NCBI RefSeq assembly: GCF_021390395.1
Contig: NZ_JAJUWT010000006.1
Span: 186,001-250,000, forward strand
DNA: 64,000 nt
Direction: 5' to 3'
Source of the DNA: Saccharothrix sp. S26
GTDB taxonomy: Bacteria; Actinomycetota; Actinomycetes; Mycobacteriales; Pseudonocardiaceae
Below the pieces are notes generated by a model that searched no databases, was not told the DNA's origin, and saw only the letters and a program-made list of their open reading frames with translations. This document shows positions 1 to 9,720 of the stretch, in pieces (position 1 is the stretch's first letter; the number at the start of each line of letters is the position of its first letter). Made by a program: the position numbers and the translations under genes.

Positions 1-543
1 GTGCCGCGCGCCTCTACGGCAGAGGCACTGATCCGCGCCGACAGCGCGAGCAAACGTAGGGGTATTCTCGGACGACGCTGGAGGACCATCTCAGCGGACT
101 GCCGCGAGGTGGTCACAGCCTGCACGACGACGGCCGTCGCCCCGTACGTCCGCTTCGCCGTGGCCGCGCTCGACGCCCTCGATGCCGGCCACACGGAGGC
201 TGCGCAGGCACTCGCCGGTTCGCTCATTGACGCCGTCCTCAGCGCCTACTTCAAGAAGGACCGATACAAGTTCACGCCCGACCGGAAGGGCAGGCGCACG
301 AAGGACGCCTACGACGAGTTCACGGTCCGTCAGTTCATCGCGTTCGCTCCCATGTGGCAGACGTACCAGCAGTTCTTCGTCGAGGACGGAGACGTCGTGC
401 CGAACACCTTCAGTCGCAACGCGACGGCCCACACCGTGAGCCCTCGCCAGTACAGCCGTCGCAACGCGGTGCAGGCATCGATGCTCGCCTGTTCACTGTT
501 GTGCCGTCTCGACGAAGAGGCCGCAACCCGGAATGCCGCCTGA
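1..543 (+). CDS. Hypothetical protein, possibly 5'-truncated by window edge
   Basis: An open frame of 180 residues runs from a GTG at the first base to a TGA, so the true start may lie upstream of the window. The product is mostly helical in character, with an Ala-rich segment (about residues 45-80) and a charged Lys/Arg/Asp segment (about 80-105). It has no signal peptide and no membrane segment. I do not recognise a family. It reads away from the edge and is followed by an IS256 remnant, so it may be the last intact gene before the mobile-element debris. The coding call rests on frame length and codon bias only. Confidence 0.5.
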   Translation: MPRASTAEALIRADSASKRRGILGRRWRTISADCREVVTACTTTAVAPYVRFAVAALDALDAGHTEAAQALAGSLIDAVLSAYFKKDRYKFTPDRKGRRTKDAYDEFTVRQFIAFAPMWQTYQQFFVEDGDVVPNTFSRNATAHTVSPRQYSRRNAVQASMLACSLLCRLDEEAATRNAA

Positions 544-618
544 GGTCAGGCACCCGAGGACCGGCACCGCACCGGAAGTGACCCCCTTGCCCGCCGTGCG
601 TCGGATGCCGACCTCAGC

Positions 619-1671
619 GGGACTGTTGCAAGATCGGTGTGTTCGGCCCGACATGCCCAGTCGGAGGTCCGGCGGGATGGGCACTGTAAGTGATGACATC
701 TGAGCTCGTGGGGACGAGGAAGAGCAGGACCGGGACCGGGCGGCAGCCGTCGCCAGCTGTCGCCGGAGCAGGCCGCCGCGGCGGCGGTGGTGGTGGCCGA
801 GGCAGGCTCGGTGGCTGGCGCTGACCGGCCCGGACGGGCTGCTCAAGCTGTTCATTAAGAGTGTGCTGGAGACCGCCCTGGCCGAGGAGATGACCGAGCA
901 TCCCGGGCACGAGAAGAACCGGGCCGAACCGGGCTGTGAGTCGACCAATGTGCGCAACGGCACGCGGTCGAAGACGGTGATTTCGGACGCTGCCGGCGAG
1001 GTGGAGGTCGAAGTGCCCCGCGACCGGGAAGGCAGCTTCGAGCCGCAGATCGTCAAGAAGCGGCAGCGTCGTCTCACCGACTCGACGAGATCGTATCGTC
1101 GTTGTACACCAGGGGAGTGACCACCGGGGAGATCTACGGCGCCCCGGTGTCGGAGAAGACGGTCTCCCGCATCACCGAGAAGGTCTTGGCGCAGATGAAC
1201 GACTGGGCCGCCCGCCCGCTGGACGCCGTCTACGCGGCGGTGTTCCTCGACGCGATCGTGGTCAGGGTCCGTGACGGCCAGGTCGCCAACCGGCCGGTCC
1301 ATGCCGTGATCGGGGTGACCGTGGATGGGCGCGAGGACGTGCTCGGATTGTGGATGGCCGCCGGCGGCGAGGGGGCCGAGTTCTCCGACGGGCGTGCTGG
1401 TCGATCTGAAGAACCGCGGCGTCGGGGACGTGTTCTTCCTGGTCTGCGACGGTCAAGGGCCTACCGGAGGTGGTGCCAACGTGTGGCAGCGGACCGTGGT
1501 CCAGACCTGCATCGTGCATCTGATCCGCAGTACCTTCGCCGCTGGTGGCCCGTCAGGACGGGGACGCAGGTGATGATGTGCTGGAAGCCTGTGCTGAACG
1601 CCTTCGCCATCACGTTCGGTGACCGCTGGCCGAACGCCGAGAACTACTGATCAACAACGCCGGACACACCG
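619..1671 (+). mobile_element. Degenerate IS256-family (mutator-type) insertion sequence
   Basis: The transposase reads in pieces in several plus-strand frames: a part with LAEEMTEHPGHEKNRAEP (about 860-1100), then a part with GEIYGAPVSEKTVSRITEKV and a catalytic-domain segment FLDAIVVRVRDGQVANRPVH (about 1102-1390), then a frame-shifted LVDLKNRGVGDVFFLVCDG segment, and a C-terminus ending WKPVLNAFAITF before a TGA at 1650. At least three frameshifts make it non-functional. The upstream end at 619-653 is nearly identical to the end of the second copy at 41062-41096, which marks the left element boundary. An imperfect match to its reverse complement at 1659-1671 (GCCGGACACACCG) may be the right end. 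The element abuts a Tn3 fragment. Confidence 0.85.
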
Positions 1672-1683
1672 CTCACTAGATAG

Positions 1684-1983
1684 ACCTGGCACCTCCAGCG
1701 GGTCGTCGAGGAAGCGGCCGACGTAGCATACGGTCGCCAGCTGCACGGCGTAGCCGAGCCGGTTGTGGTCGCGGCGCTTGGTCTGGACCAGCGCCCGGTC
1801 GACGTTGTCGAGGACGAAGTACCGCTCCAGCTCGGCGCGGGCGAACCCACCGGTGGAACGGCCGTAGGCGGCGGCCTGGTCGTCGGACAGGAACTCAACG
1901 GGTACTGCGCCCTCCTGCTGCCTCTCGTCCGCCCACCGTGGTGGGATCGGGGCGAACTTCAGCAGCGAACGGGTTATGGTCAA
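1684..1983 (-). pseudogene. Tn3-family transposase, N-terminal (DUF4158) fragment
   Basis: The frame from an ATG at 1983 encodes VEFLSDDQAAAYGR, then RAELERYF, RDHNRLGYAVQLATVCYVG and FLDDPLEVP, the typical order of the DUF4158 domain that starts Tn3-family transposases. Only about 100 of the expected roughly 1000 residues remain. The frame breaks where the IS256 right end begins (about 1675-1690), so the rest was probably lost by insertion or deletion there. It shows that a Tn3-type unit once lay here. Confidence 0.8.
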
Positions 1984-2044
1984 CCGGTGTATGCCCTGGT
2001 CAGGCGCTAATTAGCGCTGTTTCCTGTTCCATTGTTCCTCCTCC

Positions 2045-2881
2045 CTATACGGTGGTTTTGCGCCAGGGTGCTTCGGGGTCGGCGAGGGTGTCGAGCAGGA
2101 GTTGGCACCAGGTGACCGCGGCGTTGACGGCCAGGTGTGCGTGGCGTGGGCGGAGTCCGACGCGGGCGGCGGCAGTGCCGTGTCCGGTGCCGTAGCCGCG
2201 GTTGCGCAGTTCGCCCAGTCCGGCCGTGATGGTGGTGACCGCGCCGAGGATTTTCTTGACCGCGTCGCTGCCGTCGGGGCCGGGTGCGGTCGAGGAGGGG
2301 TGCAGCCCGAGTGCTTCCTGGGCGGCCCGAGCGAGGGCGGGCAGGTCGTCCTTGTCGTTGACGGGGCGGCCTCGTTCGAGGAGCACGACCTTGGCGGTGC
2401 TCTCGACGAGTTCTTTGGCGCTGCCGATGGCCAGTGCGGGGTCATCGGGGATCGCGCGCTGGATGCGGTCGAGTTGCTCCTGGATGGCCGTGGGGTCGGT
2501 GAGCGTGGCCAGGGATCGCAGCGGCCGTAGCGGGCCTCGGTCGGCGGGTGGGGTGATCAGCCCGGTGCCGGGGTGGTCGACCGTGCACCCGTCCCTGCGC
2601 AGGGAATCGTAGAAGCGCTGGAGGTAGGGACCGTCGGGCCAGTCGATCAGCAGCCGCTCGAAGACCCGGCAGACGCGGGCGATGTGCCCCGGATGGGTCC
2701 AGTCGACGGACTCCAGGTACTGCTGGGTGGTGGTGCGTCGGACGCTGGTGTCGTCGTAGCGGCAGTCCGGGTTGGGGGCGAAGCCCTCGTCCTGGAACGC
2801 CGTGCTGATGGCGCCGACTGAGCTGTCGGTCATCAGGCTGCGGAACAGGCCGCGGGTGCTTGTGCTGATCATGTCCTTCAC
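2045..2881 (-). CDS. Abi_C-domain protein (abortive-infection C-terminus family)
   Basis: The C-terminal half carries the pattern of the Abi_C domain: a helix with AIGSAKELVESTAKVVL (about residues 152-168), then LPALARAAQEALGL, KKILGAVTTITAGLGELRNR and a final GTGHG...RHAHLAVNAAVTWCQLLL stretch. This domain ends several phage abortive-infection proteins. The N-terminal 130 residues are unfamiliar. The GTG start at 2881 overlaps the TGA of the upstream gene in a GTGA, so the two genes are translationally coupled and almost surely one operon; an in-frame ATG at 2872 is an alternative start. The role is inferred: a partner or effector of the large nuclease-like protein. No catalytic residues can be named. 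Domain call is firm, function is not. Confidence 0.75.
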   Translation of the reverse strand: MKDMISTSTRGLFRSLMTDSSVGAISTAFQDEGFAPNPDCRYDDTSVRRTTTQQYLESVDWTHPGHIARVCRVFERLLIDWPDGPYLQRFYDSLRRDGCTVDHPGTGLITPPADRGPLRPLRSLATLTDPTAIQEQLDRIQRAIPDDPALAIGSAKELVESTAKVVLLERGRPVNDKDDLPALARAAQEALGLHPSSTAPGPDGSDAVKKILGAVTTITAGLGELRNRGYGTGHGTAAARVGLRPRHAHLAVNAAVTWCQLLLDTLADPEAPWRKTTV

Positions 2882-5800
2882 CTGCTGCCCTCCTGCGGTG
2901 TCTGTGTGGGCGCTCCGGCGGTGAAGTCCGGGCGTGTGTGCTGGATCTCTGCGCGGACGGTGAACCGGCAGTCGCCGCTCAGGACCTCGCGGATGTCGTC
3001 GATGTCGGTCCTGGCGGTGCTGGTGAGCCCATGGGCCAGCGCCAGGCGCACGACTCCGGCGGGATCGGAAGCCAGTCGTCGGCCGATGCCCTCATCGCCG
3101 CTGTCGATCTCTGCCCAACAGTGGGCGGCGAAGGCACGGATCGAGGGAGAACGTGATGCGGCGAGCGCGAGCAGGTCGTTTTTGAAGGTGTCGGCCGGAG
3201 CCTGGGCCAGCGCGCTTTGCAACAGCCGGGGGTTCTCGATGTCACCGTCCATGAGGGTCAGCAACAGGTTGCGGGCGATCCGGTCGCGTTCCTGCTCGTC
3301 CGGGGCGAGGATGACCAGCAGTCTGTTCGCCGCGAGCACCAGCTCTTTCGGGGAAGCCAGCCGTCGCGGGAAAAGACCCTCGTCGCTGCCGACCCCCTGT
3401 CCGCCGGCGATCGGTCGTACGGCCTGGAGGATCGTGGCGCGGAGGTCGGTGTCGAGCGATGCGGCGCCGCATCGTTGGGCGACGGCGGCGATGGCGTCGA
3501 TCGCCTCGCGGCGCTCGACGTTCAGTTCCCGCGGTTCCAGCGCGATGTCGAGCATGGCGGCCACGAAGCGGTCACGTCGATCCGGGGCGCCGAGGTGGGA
3601 GAGGCCGGCCACGCTGACCAGGTCACTGCCGAACCCCGCGGAGCCCGGCGTGTAGGTGCGTGGTTTCGCCGCGGCCTCCAGCGCCGCGTTGGCGTGCTCG
3701 ACCACGACAGGTGTCCTCACCTCCAGTTCCCCGAGCACGGGCATGAGCCACGGCGCCTCGCCCGTCTCGACCGCACGTGACAGCCGTTCGACCAGGTACT
3801 CCTTGGCCGGCGACAGGAGCTCCAAGGCCCGGTCGAGCGCTTCCGACACCGCTTTCTCCGTCACGCACAGCAGGTCGGAGAACTGGTGCGCGGCGTCGGC
3901 CACGAGGTCGGGATGTACCCGGGCGCACCCCAGCAGGAGGTCGACGTGTGACTCGATCGAGCGCCGCAGTCCTCCCTTCCCGGCGACCGGCGCCAGGCGG
4001 GCGAGCAGTCTGCCCGCCGCGTCCCGCGGCGAGGCCCACACCAAGGCGGCCAGCGCCGTCAGCAGCGTCTCGTTCGCACCCAGGGTCGCCCAGCCGCGGA
4101 TGGGCCCCGTGGTGATCAGCCTGCCCTCCAACTTCTCGAACAACTCCCGCGCATGCTGCTCGGCGACCAGATCACCGTGCGCGCCGAGGAACTCGTACGC
4201 TGCCCTGGCCTGCCATACCGGTCCGTCGACCCACGCCTGCTCGGGCACCAGTTCGGTGTCGGGTTGCTGCCGCAACAGCGCCGTGGCCTTCTTGTGCTCG
4301 GTACCGCGCAGATAGCGGTCGACGGCCAACGGCACGTTGTCGTCGCCCAGGGCGTCGCCGAGGCTCGTGTCGCACTGGCGCTGGTTGGCCAGGGCCGCCC
4401 CGGTCGACATGCGGTGCCTCAGGCGCATGAACACGCGGTGGGCCCGGTCGCGTTGTTCGGAGGCGAGGGCTTCCAGACCGCGCGCCAGCAGCTGTTCCTT
4501 GCCCTCGAACACGGTGAGCTTATGACTGCGGGGAAGCGACTGCGCAGTGTGGTGCGTCTCGTAGCCCATGCCGGGCCCACCGAGGGCGAAACGCAGGTTG
4601 CGCAGGTCGTACAACCACGTGCGCACCTCGGCGTACATCCGCTCACGAGTGCCGGCCGCGACGGCCTGCTCGTAGTTCTCGACCGCGCCCGCGAGGTCGT
4701 TGCCCCGTGCGAGCGCCTGCCCGTGTCGGGCACGGGCCAACACGTACAGCTCGGGACCGCAGTCCGCCTCGACCGAGGCCAACAGGGGCGACCAGTCCCG
4801 ACGGCACTCCGCGACGGCGATACGCACGCGCCCGGCGAACTCCGCCGCTTCGTCGGGCGCCGCCGCCGCGTGCCCGAGGGCGCGGTCGCCCAGGCTCTCG
4901 AAGAGCTCGGGCAGACCGGCGGCGATCGCTTCTTCGGCCAGCCACAGCAACAACTCCCCGGCGAACTCGTCGTCATCGCGCACGGCTGCGACGCGTTCGG
5001 CCGCATCCGGCAACGACATGTCTCCGGCCTCGTACCGCAACACCGCGTACACCGCCGTGCCGACACGCGCACGGGCGTTCGGCGAGTGCCGGAGCTCGTC
5101 GACCAGCTTGAACTCGTCCGGGAACTGGGACGGTACCTCTCCACGCCGCACCGGCCCCCAGGCGGCAGCGACGGCCGCGCGCATCGCGGCATCGTGCTGT
5201 CCGCTTGCCCGCAGTGCCCGCGTCAGCTGCGGCTGCAGGCCGGCGGCCTGGTGGAGGTAGCCATCCGTCTGCAGGTCGGCCATCACCGACTTGTACCGCC
5301 GGGCGGCGGCCCGCGGGTCGGACTTCGACAGCTTGTCGGCTTCGGCGAGCCGGTCGCGCAGCGCACCGTCGGCGAGAGGGCCGTGGAGGACGGCATCCGG
5401 AGCGAACACCGGTCCGGCCTCGTCCGGGGGGTGGAGGATCTCCCTGCAGTCGAGTCCGTCGGCGGCAAGCTCGCCGCGCAGCTCCTGGGCGTTGGTGAAC
5501 GTCCGGTCGGCCGAGAGGTTTTCGCAGGTCACCAGCAGACTGCGCCAGGCTGTGTCGACCTGGGAAGCATCGGTCATCGTCCTGCCCAGCATGGCGTGCA
5601 CGGTCTGCAGGTCCCGTCCGCCCGGCTGGAGGTCGAACGCCATCACCCGCAACACCGAACAGAATGCGCGAAGATCCTCGCGCGCGATCTCCGAGCCGGC
5701 CTGCTGTCGCCACAGTCGTCGCACGTGCCCGGTGAAGACCGCCAGCGCCGTCCGCTCGCCCGCACTGTTGGCCAGTTGCTCCTCACCGGAGGAAGGGGGC

Positions 5801-6258
5801 GCCGTCGCGAGCCGGTTGACCACGGTCACCAGGTGGCGACGAATCGGTTCGGGAGCATCCGTGTCGGTCGCGATCACGATGCGGTCGATCGTCGGGTTCC
5901 ACTCCCGTTCCGTTCCCGGTTCCGCTGCCGCGCCCGGCGGTTTCCGACGGAACATCCGGACCGCCTGCTCGAGTGCCTGTGCCAGCGGGGACTCTTCCGT
6001 CCGGCCGAGCTTAAGGCCTTTCTTCGCCTGTACGGCGATGAAGCCCTCGTTGTCCGTGAAGGCCACGATGTCGTCGACGGGATAACCGGCCTGCAAGCCC
6101 ACATGGGTGAGCCAGCCCGCGGTGCGCGGCCATGGCCGCGTGGCACTGGTGGGCAGGCGGGTTCCCGTCACCACGTGCGCGGCCAGCAACGCGCCCACCT
6201 GTATCTCGAACCGGAAGCCGCCAGCCGCTGCCGATCCCCCGCCGCTACTGGTCGCCAT
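2878..6258 (-). CDS. Large protein: PD-(D/E)XK-like N-terminal module plus TPR/HEAT-like helical repeats
   Basis: The 1126-residue product begins with FRFEIQVGALLAAHVV (E18), then VDDIVAFTDNEGFIAVQAKK, where D62/D63 and the Q77-A-K79 pair fit the metal and lysine positions of PD-(D/E)XK nucleases (E...D...QxK variant). Residues 250-1100 are almost wholly alpha-helical, Ala/Leu-rich and look like TPR units (e.g. DLAGAVENYEQAVAAG) and, near the C-terminus, HEAT-like units (SPSIRAFAAHCWAEI, ASDPAGVVRLALAHGL). No ATPase, helicase or reverse transcriptase motif is visible. The architecture resembles nuclease-plus-repeat sensor proteins of antiphage systems, but I cannot match it to a named one. 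It is first in an operon with the Abi_C gene (GTGA overlap). The fold assignment from motif spacing is inference. Confidence 0.7.
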   Translation of the reverse strand: MATSSGGGSAAAGGFRFEIQVGALLAAHVVTGTRLPTSATRPWPRTAGWLTHVGLQAGYPVDDIVAFTDNEGFIAVQAKKGLKLGRTEESPLAQALEQAVRMFRRKPPGAAAEPGTEREWNPTIDRIVIATDTDAPEPIRRHLVTVVNRLATAPPSSGEEQLANSAGERTALAVFTGHVRRLWRQQAGSEIAREDLRAFCSVLRVMAFDLQPGGRDLQTVHAMLGRTMTDASQVDTAWRSLLVTCENLSADRTFTNAQELRGELAADGLDCREILHPPDEAGPVFAPDAVLHGPLADGALRDRLAEADKLSKSDPRAAARRYKSVMADLQTDGYLHQAAGLQPQLTRALRASGQHDAAMRAAVAAAWGPVRRGEVPSQFPDEFKLVDELRHSPNARARVGTAVYAVLRYEAGDMSLPDAAERVAAVRDDDEFAGELLLWLAEEAIAAGLPELFESLGDRALGHAAAAPDEAAEFAGRVRIAVAECRRDWSPLLASVEADCGPELYVLARARHGQALARGNDLAGAVENYEQAVAAGTRERMYAEVRTWLYDLRNLRFALGGPGMGYETHHTAQSLPRSHKLTVFEGKEQLLARGLEALASEQRDRAHRVFMRLRHRMSTGAALANQRQCDTSLGDALGDDNVPLAVDRYLRGTEHKKATALLRQQPDTELVPEQAWVDGPVWQARAAYEFLGAHGDLVAEQHARELFEKLEGRLITTGPIRGWATLGANETLLTALAALVWASPRDAAGRLLARLAPVAGKGGLRRSIESHVDLLLGCARVHPDLVADAAHQFSDLLCVTEKAVSEALDRALELLSPAKEYLVERLSRAVETGEAPWLMPVLGELEVRTPVVVEHANAALEAAAKPRTYTPGSAGFGSDLVSVAGLSHLGAPDRRDRFVAAMLDIALEPRELNVERREAIDAIAAVAQRCGAASLDTDLRATILQAVRPIAGGQGVGSDEGLFPRRLASPKELVLAANRLLVILAPDEQERDRIARNLLLTLMDGDIENPRLLQSALAQAPADTFKNDLLALAASRSPSIRAFAAHCWAEIDSGDEGIGRRLASDPAGVVRLALAHGLTSTARTDIDDIREVLSGDCRFTVRAEIQHTRPDFTAGAPTQTPQEGSR

Positions 6259-6763
6259 CCGCGAACCCTAGCGGTCGCGCGCCCGGCCGGGCCGTCATCC
6301 GCGACGCGGACCCGCGGGCAACGACCTTGGGCGTCTGCCTTTGGCGGGACTCGGCGAGCAGAAGGCACGATTTGGTGGAGACCACGCAGGCCGCCCGCGA
6401 CCTTTTGGGCGGCCTGCGCGAAGCTGCTCGGCGAGTGGACCCGCCTGCCCAGCTCGGTGGTCATCGACCGATCCCGCGAGTGACCCGACTCGGCATCACA
6501 TGACGCCGCAGTCGGAAGCCGTGTCATCCGGAGGCGACGCCGTTGCTTCCCGAACCGCGGAGGAGCGGCGGTGGCCCGGCTGTCACGGACGAAGTCCCCT
6601 TCGCCCGGACCGGCTGGATTCGCTCGTCCGCCGGACGAGGCGGTGTGCCGCCATGTGGGTGTAGGCAGTGCACTGTTCGGGTGTCAATTCCATGAGTTTG
6701 CGTCAGCCCACCGGTACGGAGTCGTCACGTAGGGCATCCACTGCCCGTCGGCGAAGGTGACAG
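6259..6763. other. Intergenic region between divergent defence operon and recombinase operon
   Basis: About 500 bases with no convincing gene. The frames present are short, Arg/Pro-rich and typical of non-coding high-GC DNA. It must hold the promoters for the leftward 1126-residue gene and the rightward recombinase, but I cannot point to clear -35/-10 boxes. A GAAGGTGA ribosome-binding site precedes the ATG at 6764. Confidence 0.5.
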
Positions 6764-8194
6764 ATGACGACATCCATGACTGATCAGGATCTACTGGACG
6801 GCTGGTTGCAGGGCAAACAGCGTAAGGGTGAGCGGAGGCGTTCGCAGGACCCGCACGTGCACCTTGGGTTGCGGTTCGCGTTCTACGGGCGGATGTCGAC
6901 CTCGGAGTACCAGGACCGGTACTCCTCGCGGTTGTGGCAGCGGGAGGTGTGCGAGCGCCTGGTCGCCGGGTACGGGGTGGTCGCGTCGGAGTTCTTCGAC
7001 GAGGGCGCCTCGCGACGGCGTCGGTGGTCCAACCGGCCGGAGGCGGCGCGGCTGTTGGAGGCGTTGGCCGACCCGGACCGCGGGTTCGACGCGATCGTGG
7101 TGGGCGAGTACGAGCGGGCGTTCTGCGGTCGTCAGTTCGACGAGCTGGTACCGCTGCTGCGTGCGGTCGGGGTGCAGGTGTGGCTGCCGGAGGTCGGTGG
7201 CCGAGTGGACCTGGATGACGACGAGCACCGTCGGTTGATGACGTTTCTGGGTGCGCAGTCGGAGCGGGAGGTGATCCGGGCGCGCAACCGGGCACTGGCG
7301 GCGATGAAGGCGCAGGCCGAGTTGGGCCGCTATCTGGGTGGACGTCCGCCGTACGGGTACATGCTGGTCGACGGCGGACCGCATCCCAGGCGTGCAGATG
7401 CTCGATGGGGACGCCGTGCGCAGAAGCTCGCACCTGATCCGCGCACCGCCGGATACGTGAAGTGGATGTTCGCCCGTCGGTTGAGCGGGGTGTCGGTAGC
7501 AGGGATCGCCCGTGAGCTGAACGAGCGTGGTGTGCCGTGCCCGTCGGCGGCGGATCGAGGGCGTAACCGGCACCGCTCGGGTGAGGGATGGAGGGTGCAG
7601 TCGGTGCAGACGATCCTGGAGAACCCGCGCTACACCGGCCGTCAGGTCTGGAACAGGGTCGCCAACGACCGCGACGAGGTCGACCTGCACACCGGACGGC
7701 CGGGACAGGTACCGAACCAGCCGCAGGACTGGGCGATCTCACTGGAGGTCGTGCACACGCCGTTGGTGAGTATGCGCGACTTCACCGCGGCCCAGAACGT
7801 GCGCGCCCGACGCCCCAACGACGACGGCGGTGAACGTCGGTACCTGTTGTCGGGTTTGGTGGTGTGCGGGGTGTGCGGGCGGCGGATGGACGCGCACTGG
7901 GTGCACGGACGTCCCGGCTATCGGTGCCGTCACGGCTACAGCAGTGCCCGCCCACGCCTGGCGGATGGGCCCAGGCCGCTGTACTGGCGTGAGGATCGTC
8001 TGCTGGAAGACATCCCGGTTGCTGCGGCGTCCGCGGGTTTCGCGCGGCCAGCCGTGGGCGCCGACATGGTGGTGTTTCTGCGCGAGAAGGATATGACCAT
8101 TGCCTGCGGGCACCGAGGGATCGAAGTCGTTGGAGGTCTGATGCCTGCCCTGTCGTCGCGGGGTTCGGTGCTGACCGACGATGCACTACGGTGA
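6764..8194 (+). CDS. Serine recombinase (resolvase/invertase domain, recombinase domain, zinc ribbon)
   Basis: The 476-residue protein has the order of serine recombinases: catalytic domain with FYGRMSTSEYQDR (nucleophile Ser about residue 46, the usual RxSTxxQ variant), DAIVVGEYERAF (the usual DR arginine segment), and SEREVIRARNRALAAMKA leading to helix E; then a recombinase domain with YLGGRPPYGY, GIARELNERGVPCP and ILENPRYTGRQVWNR; then a zinc ribbon CGVCGRRMD...YRCRHG. The C-terminus is short and lacks the long coiled coil of phage integrases. Start ATG 6764 follows GAAGGTGA. The next gene starts 6 bases after its stop. A close paralogue lies at 9721-11118. Its substrate is unknown; excision/integration of this island or inversion are options. 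Confidence 0.9.
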   Translation: MTTSMTDQDLLDGWLQGKQRKGERRRSQDPHVHLGLRFAFYGRMSTSEYQDRYSSRLWQREVCERLVAGYGVVASEFFDEGASRRRRWSNRPEAARLLEALADPDRGFDAIVVGEYERAFCGRQFDELVPLLRAVGVQVWLPEVGGRVDLDDDEHRRLMTFLGAQSEREVIRARNRALAAMKAQAELGRYLGGRPPYGYMLVDGGPHPRRADARWGRRAQKLAPDPRTAGYVKWMFARRLSGVSVAGIARELNERGVPCPSAADRGRNRHRSGEGWRVQSVQTILENPRYTGRQVWNRVANDRDEVDLHTGRPGQVPNQPQDWAISLEVVHTPLVSMRDFTAAQNVRARRPNDDGGERRYLLSGLVVCGVCGRRMDAHWVHGRPGYRCRHGYSSARPRLADGPRPLYWREDRLLEDIPVAAASAGFARPAVGADMVVFLREKDMTIACGHRGIEVVGGLMPALSSRGSVLTDDALR

Positions 8195-8200
8195 GCGGCC

Positions 8201-9511
8201 ATGTCCGAGGGTGAACAGGACGCGGTGGGTTCCGCGATCTCGGGTGCCGTGCCTCCACGGTCCCGGGAGGCGGAGGGGCGGCTGTTGTTGCGTCGTCTGG
8301 TCGCTCCATTGGTGCGGGCGGGCTGGTCGGAGGCCACGGTCGAGGAGTGGTACGACGACGAAGATCCGGACCGGGGAGGTGCCGAGGTCGCGGAGGTCAC
8401 CGTCGAGTTGGAGCGGTCGGGCTTCCACCTGCTTGTGTCGTGGAATCCTGTGACGGGTCTGCTGGTAGTCGCGGACCCGACCGAGGGTTGGGATTGGGAC
8501 GACGGACTGTTGCCGCCGCTGTTCCCGCTTGACGAGGAGATCACCGTAGACCTGGCCGGCGAGAGTTCGCAGGCCGTTCGTGCCGAGACCGCACGTCGGG
8601 CGTTCGCGGCCGCAGGACTGCTGGATGCCACGAGGATCCGGCTGTCCGAACCGGCTACCTTCCTGCACGCCGATCTGGTCATGTCCTTCCGGGCCGACTA
8701 CGTGCATGACGCGGCCATACGTCACCGTGGGCGTGACGACCTCGCCGGGGTGTATGCGTCGCTGGGCGAGGAGTTCTCCTGGCGGATCGCCTCGGGGATG
8801 CGCGCCTATCCGCTGATCGTGCCTGCGGCGGTGCCGTCGGCCGCGGCGCGGGGGATCGCGGAGTGGTGCTGGCGCCGGGAGAGCGTGGTCGAGGAGTGGC
8901 ACCACAAGGTCGACGACCTCACGATGGCACGTGCCAACATCGCCGCCACCCGGGCGGTCCTGCCCCACGTGCACCTCGAAGGTGTCGACTGGCCCGCCGT
9001 GCGCCTGGCTCTGACCTTCCCTGGTCGGCGCCTGGCCGACGGCCGCGCCCTGGTCGGGCTGTTCGATGACGGCTGGGAACCGATCCTCGCCTCGATCCAC
9101 GGCCAGGTGGACCTGTGGCAGCGCGCGGAGGACGAACTCGGACCGCAGACCGTGCTGGCGTTGCTGAGCATGCACGGCTCGCGCACCGAGTCCGTCGGCG
9201 ACTGGTGGGGCTCGGGGCACTTCGAGACCCTCACTCGACTGGTGATCGAGAATGGGGCACAGGTCGGCAAGCTGCCTCGGACGGCGCTGGAGTTGTTCGC
9301 CGACGCGGATCGGTTCGCCGACATCGCCGCCCACGCCCCCGACGTCCTCGACGACGACCTCCTGTACTGGCTTACCCGCGCCATCTTCGATGAACAGTCC
9401 CGACGCCGTATCGAAGGGGAACCCGACACCGCCGTCGTCACCTTGCCCGACTGGGTGACTGAGGAACTCACCGAGCTGCTCACGACCGACCGCGACGACA
9501 CGTCCTCCTGA
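8201..9511 (+). CDS. Hypothetical protein located between two serine recombinases
   Basis: A 436-residue acidic, soluble protein rich in Trp and Asp/Glu, without membrane segments or a recognisable catalytic motif. The N-terminal third contains a beta-rich stretch (VTVELERSGFHLLVSWNP, LLVVADPTEGWDWDD); the middle and C-terminal parts look helical (TMARANIAATRAVLPHV, WQRAEDELGPQTVLALL). It begins 6 bases after the stop of the upstream recombinase and is clearly cotranscribed with it. A 209-base gap separates it from the second recombinase. Tight linkage suggests an accessory factor for the recombinases or a cargo gene. No family is recognised. Confidence 0.7.
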   Translation: MSEGEQDAVGSAISGAVPPRSREAEGRLLLRRLVAPLVRAGWSEATVEEWYDDEDPDRGGAEVAEVTVELERSGFHLLVSWNPVTGLLVVADPTEGWDWDDGLLPPLFPLDEEITVDLAGESSQAVRAETARRAFAAAGLLDATRIRLSEPATFLHADLVMSFRADYVHDAAIRHRGRDDLAGVYASLGEEFSWRIASGMRAYPLIVPAAVPSAAARGIAEWCWRRESVVEEWHHKVDDLTMARANIAATRAVLPHVHLEGVDWPAVRLALTFPGRRLADGRALVGLFDDGWEPILASIHGQVDLWQRAEDELGPQTVLALLSMHGSRTESVGDWWGSGHFETLTRLVIENGAQVGKLPRTALELFADADRFADIAAHAPDVLDDDLLYWLTRAIFDEQSRRRIEGEPDTAVVTLPDWVTEELTELLTTDRDDTSS

Positions 9512-9720
9512 CCGGGGGCAGTGCCGACAACACAGCCACGAAGCCGGCGAGGTCACTCGATCGCGGGTTGTGTCCGTGATCCCGTTGTCGGGGCGTCGAT
9601 GTCGTGACGGCCCGGATCGGACAGCGGGGTGATGGTGTGCGGCCGATCGGGCCTGTCCCAATCCATGTTCTTGCCACCGTGCCAGCCTCGAAGTTCGAGT
9701 GTGGACGAGGGAGGCGGATC

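Noticed and set aside
4153-6483. Long plus-strand frame of 776 codons
   Set aside because: It is antisense to the 1126-residue gene. High third-position GC keeps antisense frames open; composition is Arg/Gly/His-rich and no family is visible.
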